Source: Merluccius polli
Lineage: Eukaryota > Chordata > Actinopteri > Gadiformes > Merlucciidae
Assembly (NCBI GenBank): GCA_030340625.1
Contig: JAOPHQ010000570.1
Coordinates: 140,001-204,000 of the forward strand
Direction of reading: 5' to 3'
Length of the DNA: 64,000 nucleotides
Notes under the pieces: model-generated
Databases searched by the model: none
Seen by the model: the letters and a program-made list of their open reading frames with translations, nothing else
What the model was told of the DNA's origin: nothing
Position numbers and translations under genes: made by a program
Shown here: positions 1 through 11,842 of the stretch, piece after piece
Numbering within the stretch: the first letter of the stretch is position 1
Layout: the number at the start of each line of letters is the position of its first letter

Positions 1-1013
1 TCCACCTCCACCTCCTCCTCCCCGACGCCGCTCCCCCACAGCGGCGGCGGCGGCGGCAGCAGCAGCAGGGGCCTCCTCCCGCCTCCCTCCCCGCAGTGCA
101 GGAGGCCCCGCACGGCCTTCACGGCGGAGCAGGTCAACAGCCTGGAGCGGGCCTTCAAGAAGAGCGCCTACCTGGGCACCCAGGACAAGTCCGAGCTCTG
201 CCGGAAACTCAACCTCTCCGACAAACAGGTAAGGAACCTACGCCCGACCGTTTACACAGGACCGCCGTCGGCATTAGACACGGATCTCATGTTGGTAGCA
301 CTTTTGATTTTTTTGTATTTTAGACATTTAGTAGACGCAAAGTAATACGACATAGTGATACGTGTCATTAAGACAACAAGTAGAGGGTTAGGCCTACAGG
401 TTAGGACTAAAGGCTTACGGACGTTGGGGGTTCAAATCCCAGTACCGCTATTACAATCAAACACTCGCCACTAGACAGTCCTACGTAAGTAAGGAAGAGC
501 ATGTTGGGTGTGGGTGACACCCAAGAGGAGGACGTGAATATCTGTTAGTATTCGGACTACTAGCATGAATTTACTACTCAGCAGCACCATACTGACCAAA
601 CCTCTTCTGCCCCCCCCCCACCCCCCCCTACTAGATCAGGAACTGGTTCCAGAACCGTCGCATGAAGCTGAAGCGGACGGTGCAGGACGCGCTGGCCCAC
701 GCCTGCCAGGCCAGCGCGGTCGCCTCCCAGTTCCTGCACTACCCAGACCTTCCCGGGTACCGGCCCGCGCCCTACGCCCGGTTCGCCGCCGCCGCCTCCT
801 CCCCCGTTGCAGGAAGCACAGTCGTCCATCGGCCACCACCACCACCACAACCTCCACCCGTACGGCCACCCCGCCGCCGCCGCCGCCACGGGCCTGGACT
901 CCGGGTTCTACCACCACCAGTATCCCACCCTCCCAGCGGGGATGATGCTGCCCGCGTCGGTGCCCGTCCATCTGATGGCGGGATACCCGGCGGCGTACCC
1001 GGCGCAGCATTAG
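1..1013 (+). CDS. ved: VENT/ved-type homeobox transcription factor, 3' part (5' end outside window)
   Basis: Two coding exons are visible: from before position 1 to 228, and 635-1013. Exon 1 reads in frame 1 through a Ser/Pro/Gly-rich linker into a homeodomain starting RRPRTAFTAEQVNSLERAF; CAG|GTAAGG closes it at 228. The acceptor CTACTAG|ATC at 634/635 resumes helix 3 with IRNWFQNRRMKLKR, so the DNA-contacting W48, Q50, N51 and R53 positions are intact. The WFQNRRMKLKR and following VQDAL resemble Vox/Vent/Ved repressors of dorsal fate in fish embryos; ved is my best paralogue guess (inference from memory). After the homeodomain frame 2 reads sensibly to about 780 (YRPAPYARF). The natural-looking Tyr/His/Pro/Met-rich C-terminus, with a stop at 1011-1013, is in frame 3. 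A one-base discrepancy within GCC/CCCCC-rich 781-806 is therefore needed. Poly(A) signal follows at 1316. Homeobox call firm; subfamily moderate. Confidence 0.8.
405..460 (+). repeat. tRNA-like SINE fragment in the homeobox intron
   Basis: The segment around 428-440 reads GGTTCAAATCCC, a B-box-like internal pol III promoter of the kind found in tRNA-derived SINEs elsewhere in this window. No intact cloverleaf or tail is visible, so this is a decayed fragment rather than a tRNA gene. Confidence 0.35.
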
Positions 1014-1315
1014 AGGCTGCGCTGTCGGAGGAGGAGTGGGGGAGGGCGATAGCTCATATCAGGTCACCTGAGAGCAATGTCATCCAATTGAATCTCATCA
1101 CTCAACGTTTTAATGAACGAATGTCTTTAATCAAATGCAGATTTTATAGAAGTTATAACTGGAGCTTTTATGTTGTTTGGGTGACGTGCAATAATGTATT
1201 TTCATGTTTTGCTTCAGTTGATAGGCCTATTTTTGTTGTATTTAAAGTTGAAATTGTAAATTGGTTGTGTTTATCCCTATAGTTTGTCATTGTATGTTTT
1301 TAAATGTGAAATTGC

Positions 1316-1321
1316 AATAAA
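1316..1321 (+). terminator. polyadenylation signal of the homeobox gene
   Basis: AATAAA about 300 bases after the frame-3 stop, in AT-rich sequence and followed by a GT-rich stretch (ttatgtttgtag). It gives a 3'UTR of about 330 bases. Confidence 0.7.
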
Positions 1322-1341
1322 AGAGTTATGTTTGTAGAAAC

Positions 1342-2760
1342 AATACTTGCCTACTTGTCTATCATATACATATTCCCAATATGAGCAGATGCAGATGATA
1401 TATAACACACAAAGGTTAGTGTGTGATGTGTAGTGTTAGAAGTTTGTTTAAGAAACATGAATAATTCTACTTATGCCACAGTTATGACTTCCTCATTGTT
1501 AAGAGGCCTTATTACTGTAATGTGGCCCAAGCTTGTGATAGCAGTGGTAGTGATAAGGAAACTGAAAGAGTGCAGTGAACCCACTGTCCAGCTCAACGGC
1601 CCAAAAAGACAGTAAAGGAGTTTGTGGGTGTTGTAAACAAATTGTAGGCCTATTATGGACAAAGTGATTGCCATGATTTGCCTGAAACCATACAACTTAT
1701 AGACACTTATCCAAATTGTTGTTTTATAGACCTACTTTCTTCCTTAGGCTATGTGTTCAACAGTAAGTCGTAGCTTCACAAAATAACGTACTGTAAGTGA
1801 TGAGGTAATGCATTTGCCGTCTCATGAAAACAAGCCATGTCACACCCGTGTTGTAATGAGAGGCGTGACGCTGTGGGTGGAGCAGCGCCGGTGAAGTAGC
1901 GCCGCCGCGTGGACACACTGGGTACTGCAACGCAAAGTCAAGAGGCGCTGCATTACCAACACACAACGCTGCATTATAAAGAACATGTTGATTTTATGCC
2001 ATATATATTAAATACACACTGTAAGAGCAAAGTAATATTATAATCTATTTGTAATATAATCGAGTAATGTAAAAATACAAATATTTAACCACAAATAAAT
2101 GTGAACTGATGGAAACTGCATCTATGGACTCTCTGTTAGATAGCATAAAACTAGTATAACTAGTTCAGTCGTTTATTGCTGAAGTTACGAAGACCATAAA
2201 TAAACAATATATAAAGGAACTATTGGCAATGCATGTTGCAAAACCAAGTCATATCATGGTTATGTTATATTATGTGGGTAATGTAGATATGTTATAATTC
2301 TTGTTGTTTTACATGTTAAAGGCTATCTTTCCTCTTGTAAAACATACAGGCCTACTGCTATCACAGGACCCTCTGGGCCGACATGTGCAATGTGCTTATT
2401 GATAAAATATCCCCACTCCCACCATGTGTGTTTAACTGGCTTTCATATGGCCTAGCCTTGTGATATAGATAATGCAACGCCGTTTGTCACGGGTCAAAAT
2501 GCCTGTCGGTCATTTTAGAGTAAAAACAATAAAGTGGGCAAATGTATGCGTTTGGGGAATAAGTGTGAAAGTTTTGTTACAGACTTCTGTAATGTGACAT
2601 CACGTGATCTGCTATGTGGTTCCTTCTCTGACACAACTATAAACACGAAATATAAAATAAATTATAAATATGTTTTGTGACTCCTAAATATCATCACGCG
2701 AGTAAATAAATTAGTTGGAGAGAAGAGAAAAATAAATAAATAAAAAACACAAAAAGTTGT
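1342..2760. other. AT-rich intergenic DNA, no gene seen
   Basis: Short open frames only, without splice or family support. No transposon ends or tandem arrays stand out. It separates the homeobox gene from the purb promoter; the two genes lie on the same strand. Confidence 0.6.
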
Positions 2761-3012
2761 GTGACGGTGTAACGGGAAGCTCGCGCTCCACCAACGGGCG
2801 ACGAGCTAGACCGCGAGGGGGGGGGGGGGGGGCGTGACTGGGGGGGGAGGGGGTGGGCGTGACTGACAACCGCCCCCGACCAATGGCGTGGCCGCATCCG
2901 CGTGCGCCGCGTCGCCCTCGACCAATGGCAGCGCCGCTCGCCGACGGCGGAGAGCGTACAGCGGGCGCCGGGGCGAAAAAAAGCCTTTAGAATCTGAATG
3001 GTGGTGCTGAAG
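2761..3012 (+). promoter_or_regulatory. purb CpG-rich promoter and 5'UTR with two CCAAT boxes
   Basis: GC and CpG content rise sharply. Two ACCAATGG motifs (CCAAT at 2880-2884 and 2922-2926) lie 42 bases apart in the same orientation, matching NF-Y sites of TATA-less promoters. A run of about 15 G at 2818-2832 precedes them. The AAGATGG at the start codon also resembles a YY1-type element. Element identities are inferred from motif matches only. Confidence 0.6.
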
Positions 3013-3975
3013 ATGGCGGATTGTGACAGCGGGAGCGAACGCGGTGGCGGCGGCGGCGGCGGCGGTGGCAGCAGCGGCGGCGGCGGAGGAGGAGGAAGCG
3101 GCGGTTTCCAGCAGCAGCAGCAGCAGCACTTCCAGCGGGACCAGGAGACCCAGGAGCTGGCCTCCAAGCGGCTGGACATCCAGAACAAGCGGTTCTACCT
3201 GGACGTGAAGCAGAACAACAAGGGCCGGTTCATCAAGATCGCGGAGGTCGGCGCCGGGGGCTCCAAGAGCCGCCTCACCCTGTCGCTGTCCGTCGCCGCG
3301 GAGTTCCGCGACTACCTGGGCGACTTCATCGAGCACTACGCCCAGCTGGGGCCCAGCAGCCCCGAGCAGATAGCCCAGTCGTGCGCCGGCGGCGGCGGGG
3401 AAGATGGCGGTCCGCGGCGGGCGCTCAAGAGCGAGTTCCTGGTGCGGGAGAACCGCAAGTACTACCTGGACCTTAAGGAGAACCAGCGCGGCCGGTTCCT
3501 GCGCATCCGGCAGACGGTGAACCGCGGGCCGGGCTTCGGCGGCGTCGGCGGCCCCGCCGGCGGCATGCTCTCCGGCCAGACCATCGCCCTGCCGGCCCAG
3601 GGGCTCATCGAGTTCCGGGACGCGCTGGCCAAGCTCATCGACGACTACGGCGGCGACGACGACGACCTCGGCGCCGGCGGAACCGGAACCGGAGCCGGGG
3701 GCTACGGCGAGCTCCCGGAGGGCACGTCCATCATGGTGGACAACAAGCGGTTCTTCTTCGACGTGGGCTCCAACAAGTACGGCGTCTTCCTGCGGGTCAG
3801 CGAGGTGAAGCCCAGCTACCGGAACTCGATCACGGTGCCGCTGAAGGCCTGGGGGAAGTTCGGCGGCGCGTTCGGCCGCTACGCCGACGAGATGAGGGAG
3901 ATCCAGGAGAGGCATCGCGATAAGATGTACGAGAGGAGAGACGAGTCCGAGGCGGATGACGTGGATGACGACTGA
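3013..3975 (+). CDS. purb: Purine-rich element binding protein beta (PURB), intronless
   Basis: Single-exon gene of 320 residues (human PURB is about 312). I chose the ATG at 3013 over an in-frame ATG at 2998 because it begins MADCDSGSERGG, the family N-terminus, in AAGATGG context. A poly-Gly stretch (11-31) and a Q6 run (33-38) precede three PUR repeats: about 45-115 (KRFYLDVKQN), 137-212 (RKYYLDLKENQRGRF) and 235-300 (KRFFFDVGSNKYGVF). Repeats I and II pair to bind single-stranded purine-rich DNA/RNA and repeat III dimerises; the protein represses transcription and joins RNA granules. The acidic tail ends ESEADDVDDD. PURB rather than PURA is favoured by the N-terminus and the RRALKSEFLVRENRKYY block. 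The Q6 run and long Gly tract look like lineage-specific additions. A 499-residue open frame on the opposite strand is a GC-bias shadow. Confidence 0.95.
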   Translation: MADCDSGSERGGGGGGGGGSSGGGGGGGSGGFQQQQQQHFQRDQETQELASKRLDIQNKRFYLDVKQNNKGRFIKIAEVGAGGSKSRLTLSLSVAAEFRDYLGDFIEHYAQLGPSSPEQIAQSCAGGGGEDGGPRRALKSEFLVRENRKYYLDLKENQRGRFLRIRQTVNRGPGFGGVGGPAGGMLSGQTIALPAQGLIEFRDALAKLIDDYGGDDDDLGAGGTGTGAGGYGELPEGTSIMVDNKRFFFDVGSNKYGVFLRVSEVKPSYRNSITVPLKAWGKFGGAFGRYADEMREIQERHRDKMYERRDESEADDVDDD

Positions 3976-5180
3976 GAGGGAGGAAGGGAGGGAGGGAGGG
4001 GTTGGGGGGGGGGGGGGGGGTGTTGGACGTGTGTGTGTGTGTGTGTGTTTGGGGAGCAGCTGATCGTCCAGAACCCGTCCGGTTATGAGGGGGGAGAGAG
4101 AGGGGGGACAGTGGGGCAGAGGGGAGAGTGGGGGGCAGTGGGGGGGGGGGGGGGGGGGGGAGAGTTGGGGAGGGGGGGCGGTTACTGCAGAAGTCCGCAA
4201 TGACGGTTTTAGGTGCATGACGGTCCGAGCTGAGGTAGCCTTACTACTACTTAAAAGAAACAACACAAAAAAGAGGAAGAAAGAAAGAAAGAGGAAAAAA
4301 AACATGTCGTTTGTGTGGGGAATATTGATGTAAAAGTTTTTTGCAGGATTGGATTATTGTAAGAAGTCATGTACTTAGTGAATAACGACATTTATGTCTG
4401 GGATGGGGGGGGTTAGGGTTAAGAAATTATGCTTTATGAGAAAACAAATATCCTGCGAAAACCAGCAATTTGGTTTTTCTACCTACAAACAAAAGTACAT
4501 ATATTTGCAACATAGTTATATATATATATATATATTTAAACTAAGGGGTTTTAAATCGACCCCGTTGTCATGTGATGTTTCTGGTGGTCTGTGTAGGGAA
4601 ACACCAGCATCCCATGCTCCAGCCCAGGACCATGGGATCCTCCTGCCCATGGCGTTGCCATGGCGATAGATGGATGGAGATCAATATAGATTTGGTCTCA
4701 CATCTGGGGGCTGAGGGGGGGGGAGACTAATCCAGACGTTACGTATTGTTACTGTGGGGATGGGATGGGGGGGGGGGATTAGCTTTTTAAAAAACGCGAG
4801 CTTATCTGACACTAAAACGAAACATTAACTTCCACCGGGCGGGTTGGTCGCCATCTCCAATGTCGACACGTTGGACAACGATTACAAGGGATGAGAGTTG
4901 GCCATGACTGTGGACGGGTGTTGTGGGGGGGGGGGGGGGGGGGGAGGCAGGTCATAGTTCGGGGGGGGGGGGGGGGGGCAGTGACAGTAACACGTGACAT
5001 CACGGCGAGGACCGGACGCATCCCCGGTGCTCCGCGCGCGCCCCGCCCACCACCAGGGACCGCACGTGGGGAAACCGGCATCCTCGTGCACAAGACTTTA
5101 TACCAACAAAGCACTATTACAACCAGGAGATATCTATTGTTTTTTTATTAATATTATCATTATCATGATGAGGATGAAGC
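3976..5180 (+). other. purb 3' flank or 3'UTR with poly-G runs
   Basis: Non-coding sequence after the purb stop with G runs of 15 or more at about 4003-4020, 4139-4160, 4925-4944 and 4961-4978, a (GT)n at 4028-4048 and a short (TA)n near 4517-4535. No AATAAA is obvious within the first 1.5 kb, so the 3'UTR end is not defined; ATTAAA variants occur near 5704-5719. Confidence 0.5.
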
Positions 5181-5199
5181 ACTGCGGGATTTAAATACA

Positions 5200-5400
5200 G
5201 CGGCGTCCGTTTGACTCCCAAGCTCCGCCAGCTGAGCGCCTCACCTGCAGGGGGGCGAGGAGCACCGCAGCCTCGCGCCGCCGCCGTCGTCCCGGACTCT
5301 CCAGGCAAACCTCGCGAGATCTGACGCGCCGCCTCCATCGTCCCGGACTCTCCGGCAAACCTCGCGAGATCTGACGCCATCCAGGCCCCTGGACGGCGAC
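5200..5400. promoter_or_regulatory. CpG-rich patch with two CTCGCGAGAT copies in a 51-bp tandem duplication
   Basis: A segment of about 40 bases containing cccggactctcc and CTCGCGAGAT occurs at about 5287-5326 and again at 5338-5376. The CTCGCGAGAT cores are at 5311-5320 and 5361-5370. TCTCGCGAGA is a known core-promoter element of many housekeeping genes, and the minus-strand reading contains it almost intact. On the minus strand a CTGCAG|GTGAGG donor-like sequence lies near 5244-5252. No coding exon is recognised. Confidence 0.4.
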
Positions 5401-6049
5401 CCGATGACGGATCATTCAGTTTTTTGGGGCGTTTTTTTTTTTTTGTGTGTTTTTTTTGTTTTTCAAAAAAAAATTAAGAAGAAAAAAAACTATATTGATT
5501 ATAAACGAGACTATAGCGACACTATAAGTAACGAGCCAGCAAAAGATATTTTGAAATACATAATGTATAATGTAAATTTATTTCAAAAGTAAGATTAATT
5601 TCGTAAAAAGGACAAATACCACGATGGGACAGGAATGTTCCCTTTTTTTGTTGTTAAAAAAGATCTACTTTGTTTCCCCTAGAGTGAAAGTATAACACAA
5701 ATGATTAAAATGAAATTAAATGCAGCATATAATGTGGCTATATTTGTAAATCATTTTCTGAGCATGTGTTATACAGAACAATTGTTCAGGTCTGTTGTAA
5801 AACTTTCTTTAGATTAGCCATAAGTTGTCATAATTGAAAAAGTTTGAAACATATCACATACTACTATAACCTATACTCAACCACTCTTAACTCAGAGTTG
5901 TAATGTTATGTCCCAATAATAGTTTTAGGAGACTGTCTATATGGTGACATGTCCGGTTTTAACAACAGTTTAACAGTAATTCACTTATGGGACGTTTCAC
6001 ATCTTGTAAGCTAGCCCATAGCTGTATATAGGCCTAATGTTTTTGATGA

Positions 6050-6180
6050 CACTTGTTTTAAAAAAAACTGGACACTCCCACTTGTGATGTCACAAGCGGA
6101 TAGATTTTCAAATGGCTTGTAATGGCCTGATCAACTTCAATTCTGGTTAGTAGGACTTATAACAACTCTCTTAACAACTC
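6050..6180. repeat. Dispersed repeat with TTGTGATGTCACAA core
   Basis: Contains ggacactcccacttgtgatgtcacaagcgg followed by a conserved run ending in gatcaacttc. Related copies lie at about 14855-15020, 48295-48390, 48645-48900 and 59936-60080. Family unnamed. Confidence 0.5.
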
Positions 6181-6230
6181 CTGGTCAGTAACAATGATGC
6201 TTAGCACAATCACGTAAGGTCATGCCTTCC

Positions 6231-6510
<280 letters not shown>

Positions 6511-7194
6511 ATGCCGCAGCAAACCCATGTTCAGCTTCAGACAGAATCTTTCCCCTTAAAGTCATGTCGTCTGGGTGTATCTACAGCTCTCTTCCTCTCT
6601 CTTTTTTTGGGGGGTGGGGGGGGGTGGGGCGGGTGTAGTAGGGCAGCTGTTAGGGCAGCCGTGTGTGTGTGTGTGTGGTTATTTTAATGTCGGAGGCCGA
6701 GTCAGACTGACATTCCTGATGAAGTCAGCTGTGCCTTCAGGACCCCTTGACACACACACACACACACACACATACACACACACACACACACATACACACA
6801 CACACACACGGGAGTACAACAGAGAGATTGTGCTGAGCGGTCTTGGTATTTGCCATGACTCGGCTCACAGTCACTTGACTTCCTCCCCTCATGCCCTGAT
6901 CGGGATCACTAGGCCCGCTCCCGGACCGGACCGAGGGGTTACATGCTCTGCCGGACTCTAGGCATCGGTAAAGACATGAACTCCTGCCCTTGTTGCGGCA
7001 GGTTGAATGAATGTGAGTGTATATAGGCTGTGTGCGCGTGTGCGCGTGTGCATGTGTGCGTGTGCGTGTGTGTGTGTGTGCGCGCGTGCAGACTCGGAGT
7101 TAACTGTAATGATACACCAACACAGTTTATGGAAAACAAAAAACTTTACATAATTAGCGCTAGCTAATTTTGCGTGTTTTACATGAGCGCAAGC

Positions 7195-7480
7195 GCACGA
7201 TTATACAAATAAATTCACATTTCTCCGCACGCCGACTACGAAGACGTCACCGACGTGACTATGTTCTCTCTTTTATTTGCGTTTTTTTCCTCACGAAAAA
7301 ACAGGCCGCAAAATGCGTCATTTCGCATCACGCCGACGGATTTAAAGATGGCCGCCGCCGCCGCGTTCCCGGAGTTACCGAATTTGATTGTTAACGAATT
7401 GCCCGCTAACCGTGGCGGCGGCGGCACACGTGGACGACCAACGTGTGTCTCGGGTCTCATGATGACACTTGTCCACGGGC
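7195..7480. promoter_or_regulatory. CpG-rich patch with CRE-like and YY1-like motifs, possible first exon
   Basis: GAAGACGTCACCGACGTGAC near 7231-7250 holds an ACGTCA/GACGTGAC pair resembling CREB/ATF sites. AAGATGGCCGCC at 7345-7356 matches a YY1/Kozak-type start. The ATG at 7348 opens a 62-residue frame beginning MAAAAAFPELPNLIVNELP that I do not recognise. It could be the first exon of an unseen transcript, or a CpG relic. No downstream exon is identified. Confidence 0.25.
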
Positions 7481-7559
7481 TGCGTCACGTACACATACAA
7501 CCCCTATTCATACGCTTCAAAGAGTACCGCGTGTGAGACCATTGTACGTGAGAGGAGAG

Positions 7560-8091
7560 TATTGTGTGTGTGTGTGTGATACAGTACAGAGTGTGTGTTT
7601 TGGCCGCAGGGCTGCCGCAGTGAGTGTAAGCGACGTAATACCTCGCGGCGCAAAGAGAGCCAAATCAAACGGATTATATTCTGTATTCTGGCCTTTGCCG
7701 TCATGCTAGAAGCACCATATGCACCCTAATGTGTGTGTGTGTGTGTGTGTGCGTGCGTGTGCGCGTGCGTGTGAGGAAGATTCACGACAATAGTTCGGCG
7801 CGAGACCGAAGAGGAGAGAGACAAAGAGAGAGCGCGCGGCGGCGGCTGTTGTCTGAAGATGTGAAGCGGCGGAGACGTGGAGGAGTTGACAGGGTGGAGG
7901 TTGGTGGTGCAGAACGAAGGGAGGGAAGGAGGGATAGAAGGAAGGAAGGACAGGAGACGATGAAGGGAAGGATTCTAGCTTAGTAAAGAGAAGCATCCTC
8001 CTGCTCTAATGCCCAGCTGCTGAGGCTATATTTAGCCTCTGTTGCCATGTGCCCCAAACGTACGTGGCAGACCGACGTGCGCTCATACACA

Positions 8092-8128
<37 letters not shown>

Positions 8129-9360
8129 GTGTGAGTTGGCTGTGGAGGAGTGCTTATATATTGCCTACACATCTGTCTCTGTGTGATGACATGCAAGGCC
8201 CAATGTATTTTGAGGCTATAATACAATTTCAAGAATGGCATTCCTCACATCATGTGATAAAGCATGTCCTCCCGTTAATTCACTGCGGTTTATGCCATCC
8301 CACTCCTCTTGAATTTCAACAAGTAATGGGTTTTTCCTCGTCAAAACGCAACAAAACGCACAATACGTGACTGTAGATTTGCTGTGCGCACAGGAAGAGT
8401 TCAAGTGTATCCACGAATCTCCACATGCATCACATAGAGCAAAGGTACTTAATGAAGCGAGGCGGTGGGCATAGTGAAAGAGAGTCTGGATTACAGCTGG
8501 ATTTGGCTCTAATCCTTGCAGTTGCTGGTTTCCGGCCCAGGCTCTGTGCGGTCTCTCCCCAGAAGTTCTGCTATAACAACAAGGGGGACCGTAAGGACCG
8601 GTGGATCACCAGATTACCGCCATTAAATGTCGAATGTTAAACAAGTATAAGAAGCCTGCCTCCGCATGCCACAGTATGCATGGAATTCAGTCCGTGTAAT
8701 GAACCGCACCGAAGCGCTTCCTGTTTAATCTCGTCTGAATGCAGGGCACGTGCATGCCCCGAAATGAATAATGAAATATGAAATGCAACACGTATTTTTG
8801 TTTTCAGGGCGCATGGCAGCGTAATGCGCATGAAAGATGCTGCTCATTAAATCGTCAGCACATTTGCAACAACAACAGCATTTATCTACCCATGAGCAGG
8901 AAATGAGCAATAGCATATCAGCCCTGGTGATCTGTACGCTCCTCTCACACTTGCAGCACTATAGGAACGTGCACGTATGCTTTTTATTGTTGTGCGCTTG
9001 GATTTTTGTTGATGTAGGAACTATAACTTCAGACACGGGGCGTTGGTGGAGTTGGGGTAAACATGGATGTATTGGAAATATGTCTCATTTCCACAGGGGC
9101 TCGTATGGTCTACACATGTGTGGATACTGTGCGGTTACTCCTGCACACGTTGCTAAAATGATTCACATCAGTCTACACATAAAGATAGCAAGGGTGTTAT
9201 TCTTCATTGTTATGGTGGAAAATGATCCTTTACTTTCCAACCTCCTTCAGAGCCTCCTGCCAGGCCACGAGGAAAGCGATATATTTTATTATCAAACTAC
9301 GATGTGACCCTTTACCGTTGTGCAGAGCAGACAGAAGAGAGCGACAGGACGTTAGAACTG
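7560..9360. other. Intergenic DNA with GT microsatellites, no gene recognised
   Basis: Contains (GT)n at 7563-7578, 7730-7772 and 8094-8128 and a purine-rich tract at 7910-7970. Open frames are short and unsupported. It lies downstream of the likely cnnm3 poly(A) site. Confidence 0.5.
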
Positions 9361-9368
9361 GATTGTGT

Positions 9369-9374
9369 TTTATT
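9369..9374 (-). terminator. Candidate cnnm3 polyadenylation signal
   Basis: TTTATT on the plus strand is AATAAA in the direction of cnnm3. Scanning from the proposed stop at 11843 it is the first exact AATAAA I find, implying a 3'UTR of about 2.5 kb (9350-11842). That stretch is otherwise unfeatured apart from (AC)n arrays at 10260-10355, 11037-11072 and 11742-11768. Confidence 0.45.
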
Positions 9375-10316
9375 TCCTAGGAAACATAATTATTGAAACT
9401 TTAAAATGCAATAAGAGGATCTGAATGCATCCAAAAAACAAGATATCTATACAAATGTAATCTAGAGATGAAGAAAAAGAAACAGATTACTCAGTAGAAT
9501 GTGAAGCTGCAGGTAACTTTTATGGTAACAGTTTCTATTGTACCTGAAAGCTGTAACTAACTCCCCCCAAATACTAAAGCCTTAATTTTCCCTAGATTAA
9601 AATTCCCTAGATTAGCTTTACAATTGTCCAGTTTTAAAACCAAAAAAGGAAATGAAATGTATTTCTCCCAAGCAGTATGAATAATACAAGCTTATTTTGC
9701 ACATTTACATCATTGATACTATTTCAAATGAACATAACATAACTAAGCAAATTATAATTACACAGATGAACAATATTTACTCCAAATCAAGATATAAGAA
9801 TAATGGTCTTACTATGGAAATTTGAAATACTGAGTGACTAGAACACATCTTTGAAATATGGTGCTATTGACACACCATAACCACCTGCAAAGTGCAGAAC
9901 ATTTTGTCAACAAAACGTTTCAAAAAAGTACTGTATTGTAGCGGCCAAACGCCTTTTTCAAACTCAATTGGAAAAATATTTCACTCTTTTTTTTTTTTTT
10001 TGTATACTTTCAGCATGGAACATCCATTTCAATGGCACTTTGCTGAGAATGTGCAGTTAACGACTTATAAAGAGGCAATAACGAATATCGTAAAAGCCTG
10101 AATGATTTTAGTCATGTGCAAATCAAATTTTCATCTCGAGTCTCACCCAATAATCCCTCCGTATCACACGGACATCATTATATGCACACATGAACTGAGA
10201 TGGCAGACGCTAAGTGGAATAATGAGGAGATGGAATGAGGTTATTGGCAATTGTTGGATCACACACACACGCGCACACGCACACACACACGCACACACAC
10301 GCGCACACACACACGC

Positions 10317-10360
<44 letters not shown>

Positions 10361-11842
10361 TGGGAAAAGGTGTGGCTACAAATGTAGAATTGCCGGTTGA
10401 GGGTTAAGTCCAGACACCGCTCAGCTCAAAGTTGTGGAAAACAACTTCACTCCCGTGTCTAAACACACCGGATCAAACCGACTCGTCAAACAGATAGTTT
10501 AGCGTTTAGCGCGCCGGCTAAACGGCAGACTTTCAGGGGCTGCCGTTTTGACCGTGCCCTGTCAAAGCGGATACAAATAGAGTGGGCCGTTGGCATGATT
10601 TACCTCCTCATGTTTGGAATAAATTACCGCGGCGCTTAAAGTGAATGCCAAGGACTCCACCGCTCGCAGTATTACTCAGTGGAAACCTAGCCAGTGTGTA
10701 CATAATGCAGTATATGAGTGTCGGCATCCGAAGCGCACAGAAAACCAGCAGGTAATCTGAAACTATACCAGACCTTGTCGTCGTCATTTTTTTTGTTTTT
10801 TTTGTACATTTTACTTCACGTTTTTTTTTCATTTACGTCGTTCTTTGAAAAATAAGCAAAAACGTCCCGGGGACTGTGATCGCGTTGTCCCCCGTTTGAA
10901 GACTTTGGAAACGTATTCGAAAAAATACCTGAACCCGTTTTCTTTTTAAAGTATTACTACAGGGGCATTCTTACAATCATGCACCTAACCGGTAGAGCAC
11001 TAAAAGAGAGCAAAGACTGACATCACTAGAGCACGCGCACGCACACGCACACACGCACACACACACACACACCAGCCTCATTAGCATATTCTATCCATGG
11101 GTTCCTTTGAAGCCTTTTTCCTTCAGAACGTCACACACTACAAAGCCTCAATATAGGTCATAGTGGAGATGAAGTCTACTACGCTACTACAGTCCTGTCT
11201 GTGTGTATGCATCTTATATATATACATATACAAACACAGCAGCAGTTCTGTGTGTAAGTGTTCTATATATACCAGTACTAATTATCGGGCGTACCGCACA
11301 ATTGTAAAATGAAGCTTATCAACAGTAGAACAAAGTGCGGGTTTTTACCAATCTCTTTTCCTGGTTTGCGCATCTAAAAATAACTGGATGTCCAGATATA
11401 AAATGGATAAAGACAAACACACACTCAGCTTTGGCAATCAGACAGGTGAATGGTGAGGAACAATCGGACAGGACGACGGCGACGATACGGACATTGCGAC
11501 GTTGTGGTAAGACATGCTAACCTGAGCGGAAGGCACCACCAAATAAAATCTGTGTCGACCAACACTGACGAGTCAAATAAAAAAACATTTTTTTTTTTTT
11601 AAAAGAGGGAATGAGGGTGGTGGTGAAATAATGTCATACAAAACAAATCTAGACGTAGAGTCCAATAGCTCCATTCCAGCCATTGATGATTCACTGCCTT
11701 TTAAATACAAATAAAAAATAAAATTAAAAAAAACGACAACACACATACACACACACACACACACACATCAACAACCGATGGTTCTTCGCCACGTTGGGAG
11801 TGGGTAGCGACAGAACAACGGTAGGAGGAGGAGGAGGAGATC

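Noticed and set aside
662..1282. Frame-2 extension of the homeobox exon to 1282
   Set aside because: Becomes Pro/Arg low complexity and runs into the AT-rich 3'UTR; frame 3 gives a plausible C-terminus and stop at 1013.
2806..4305. 499-residue minus-strand frame opposite purb
   Set aside because: Antisense GC shadow; the plus strand encodes a complete PURB.
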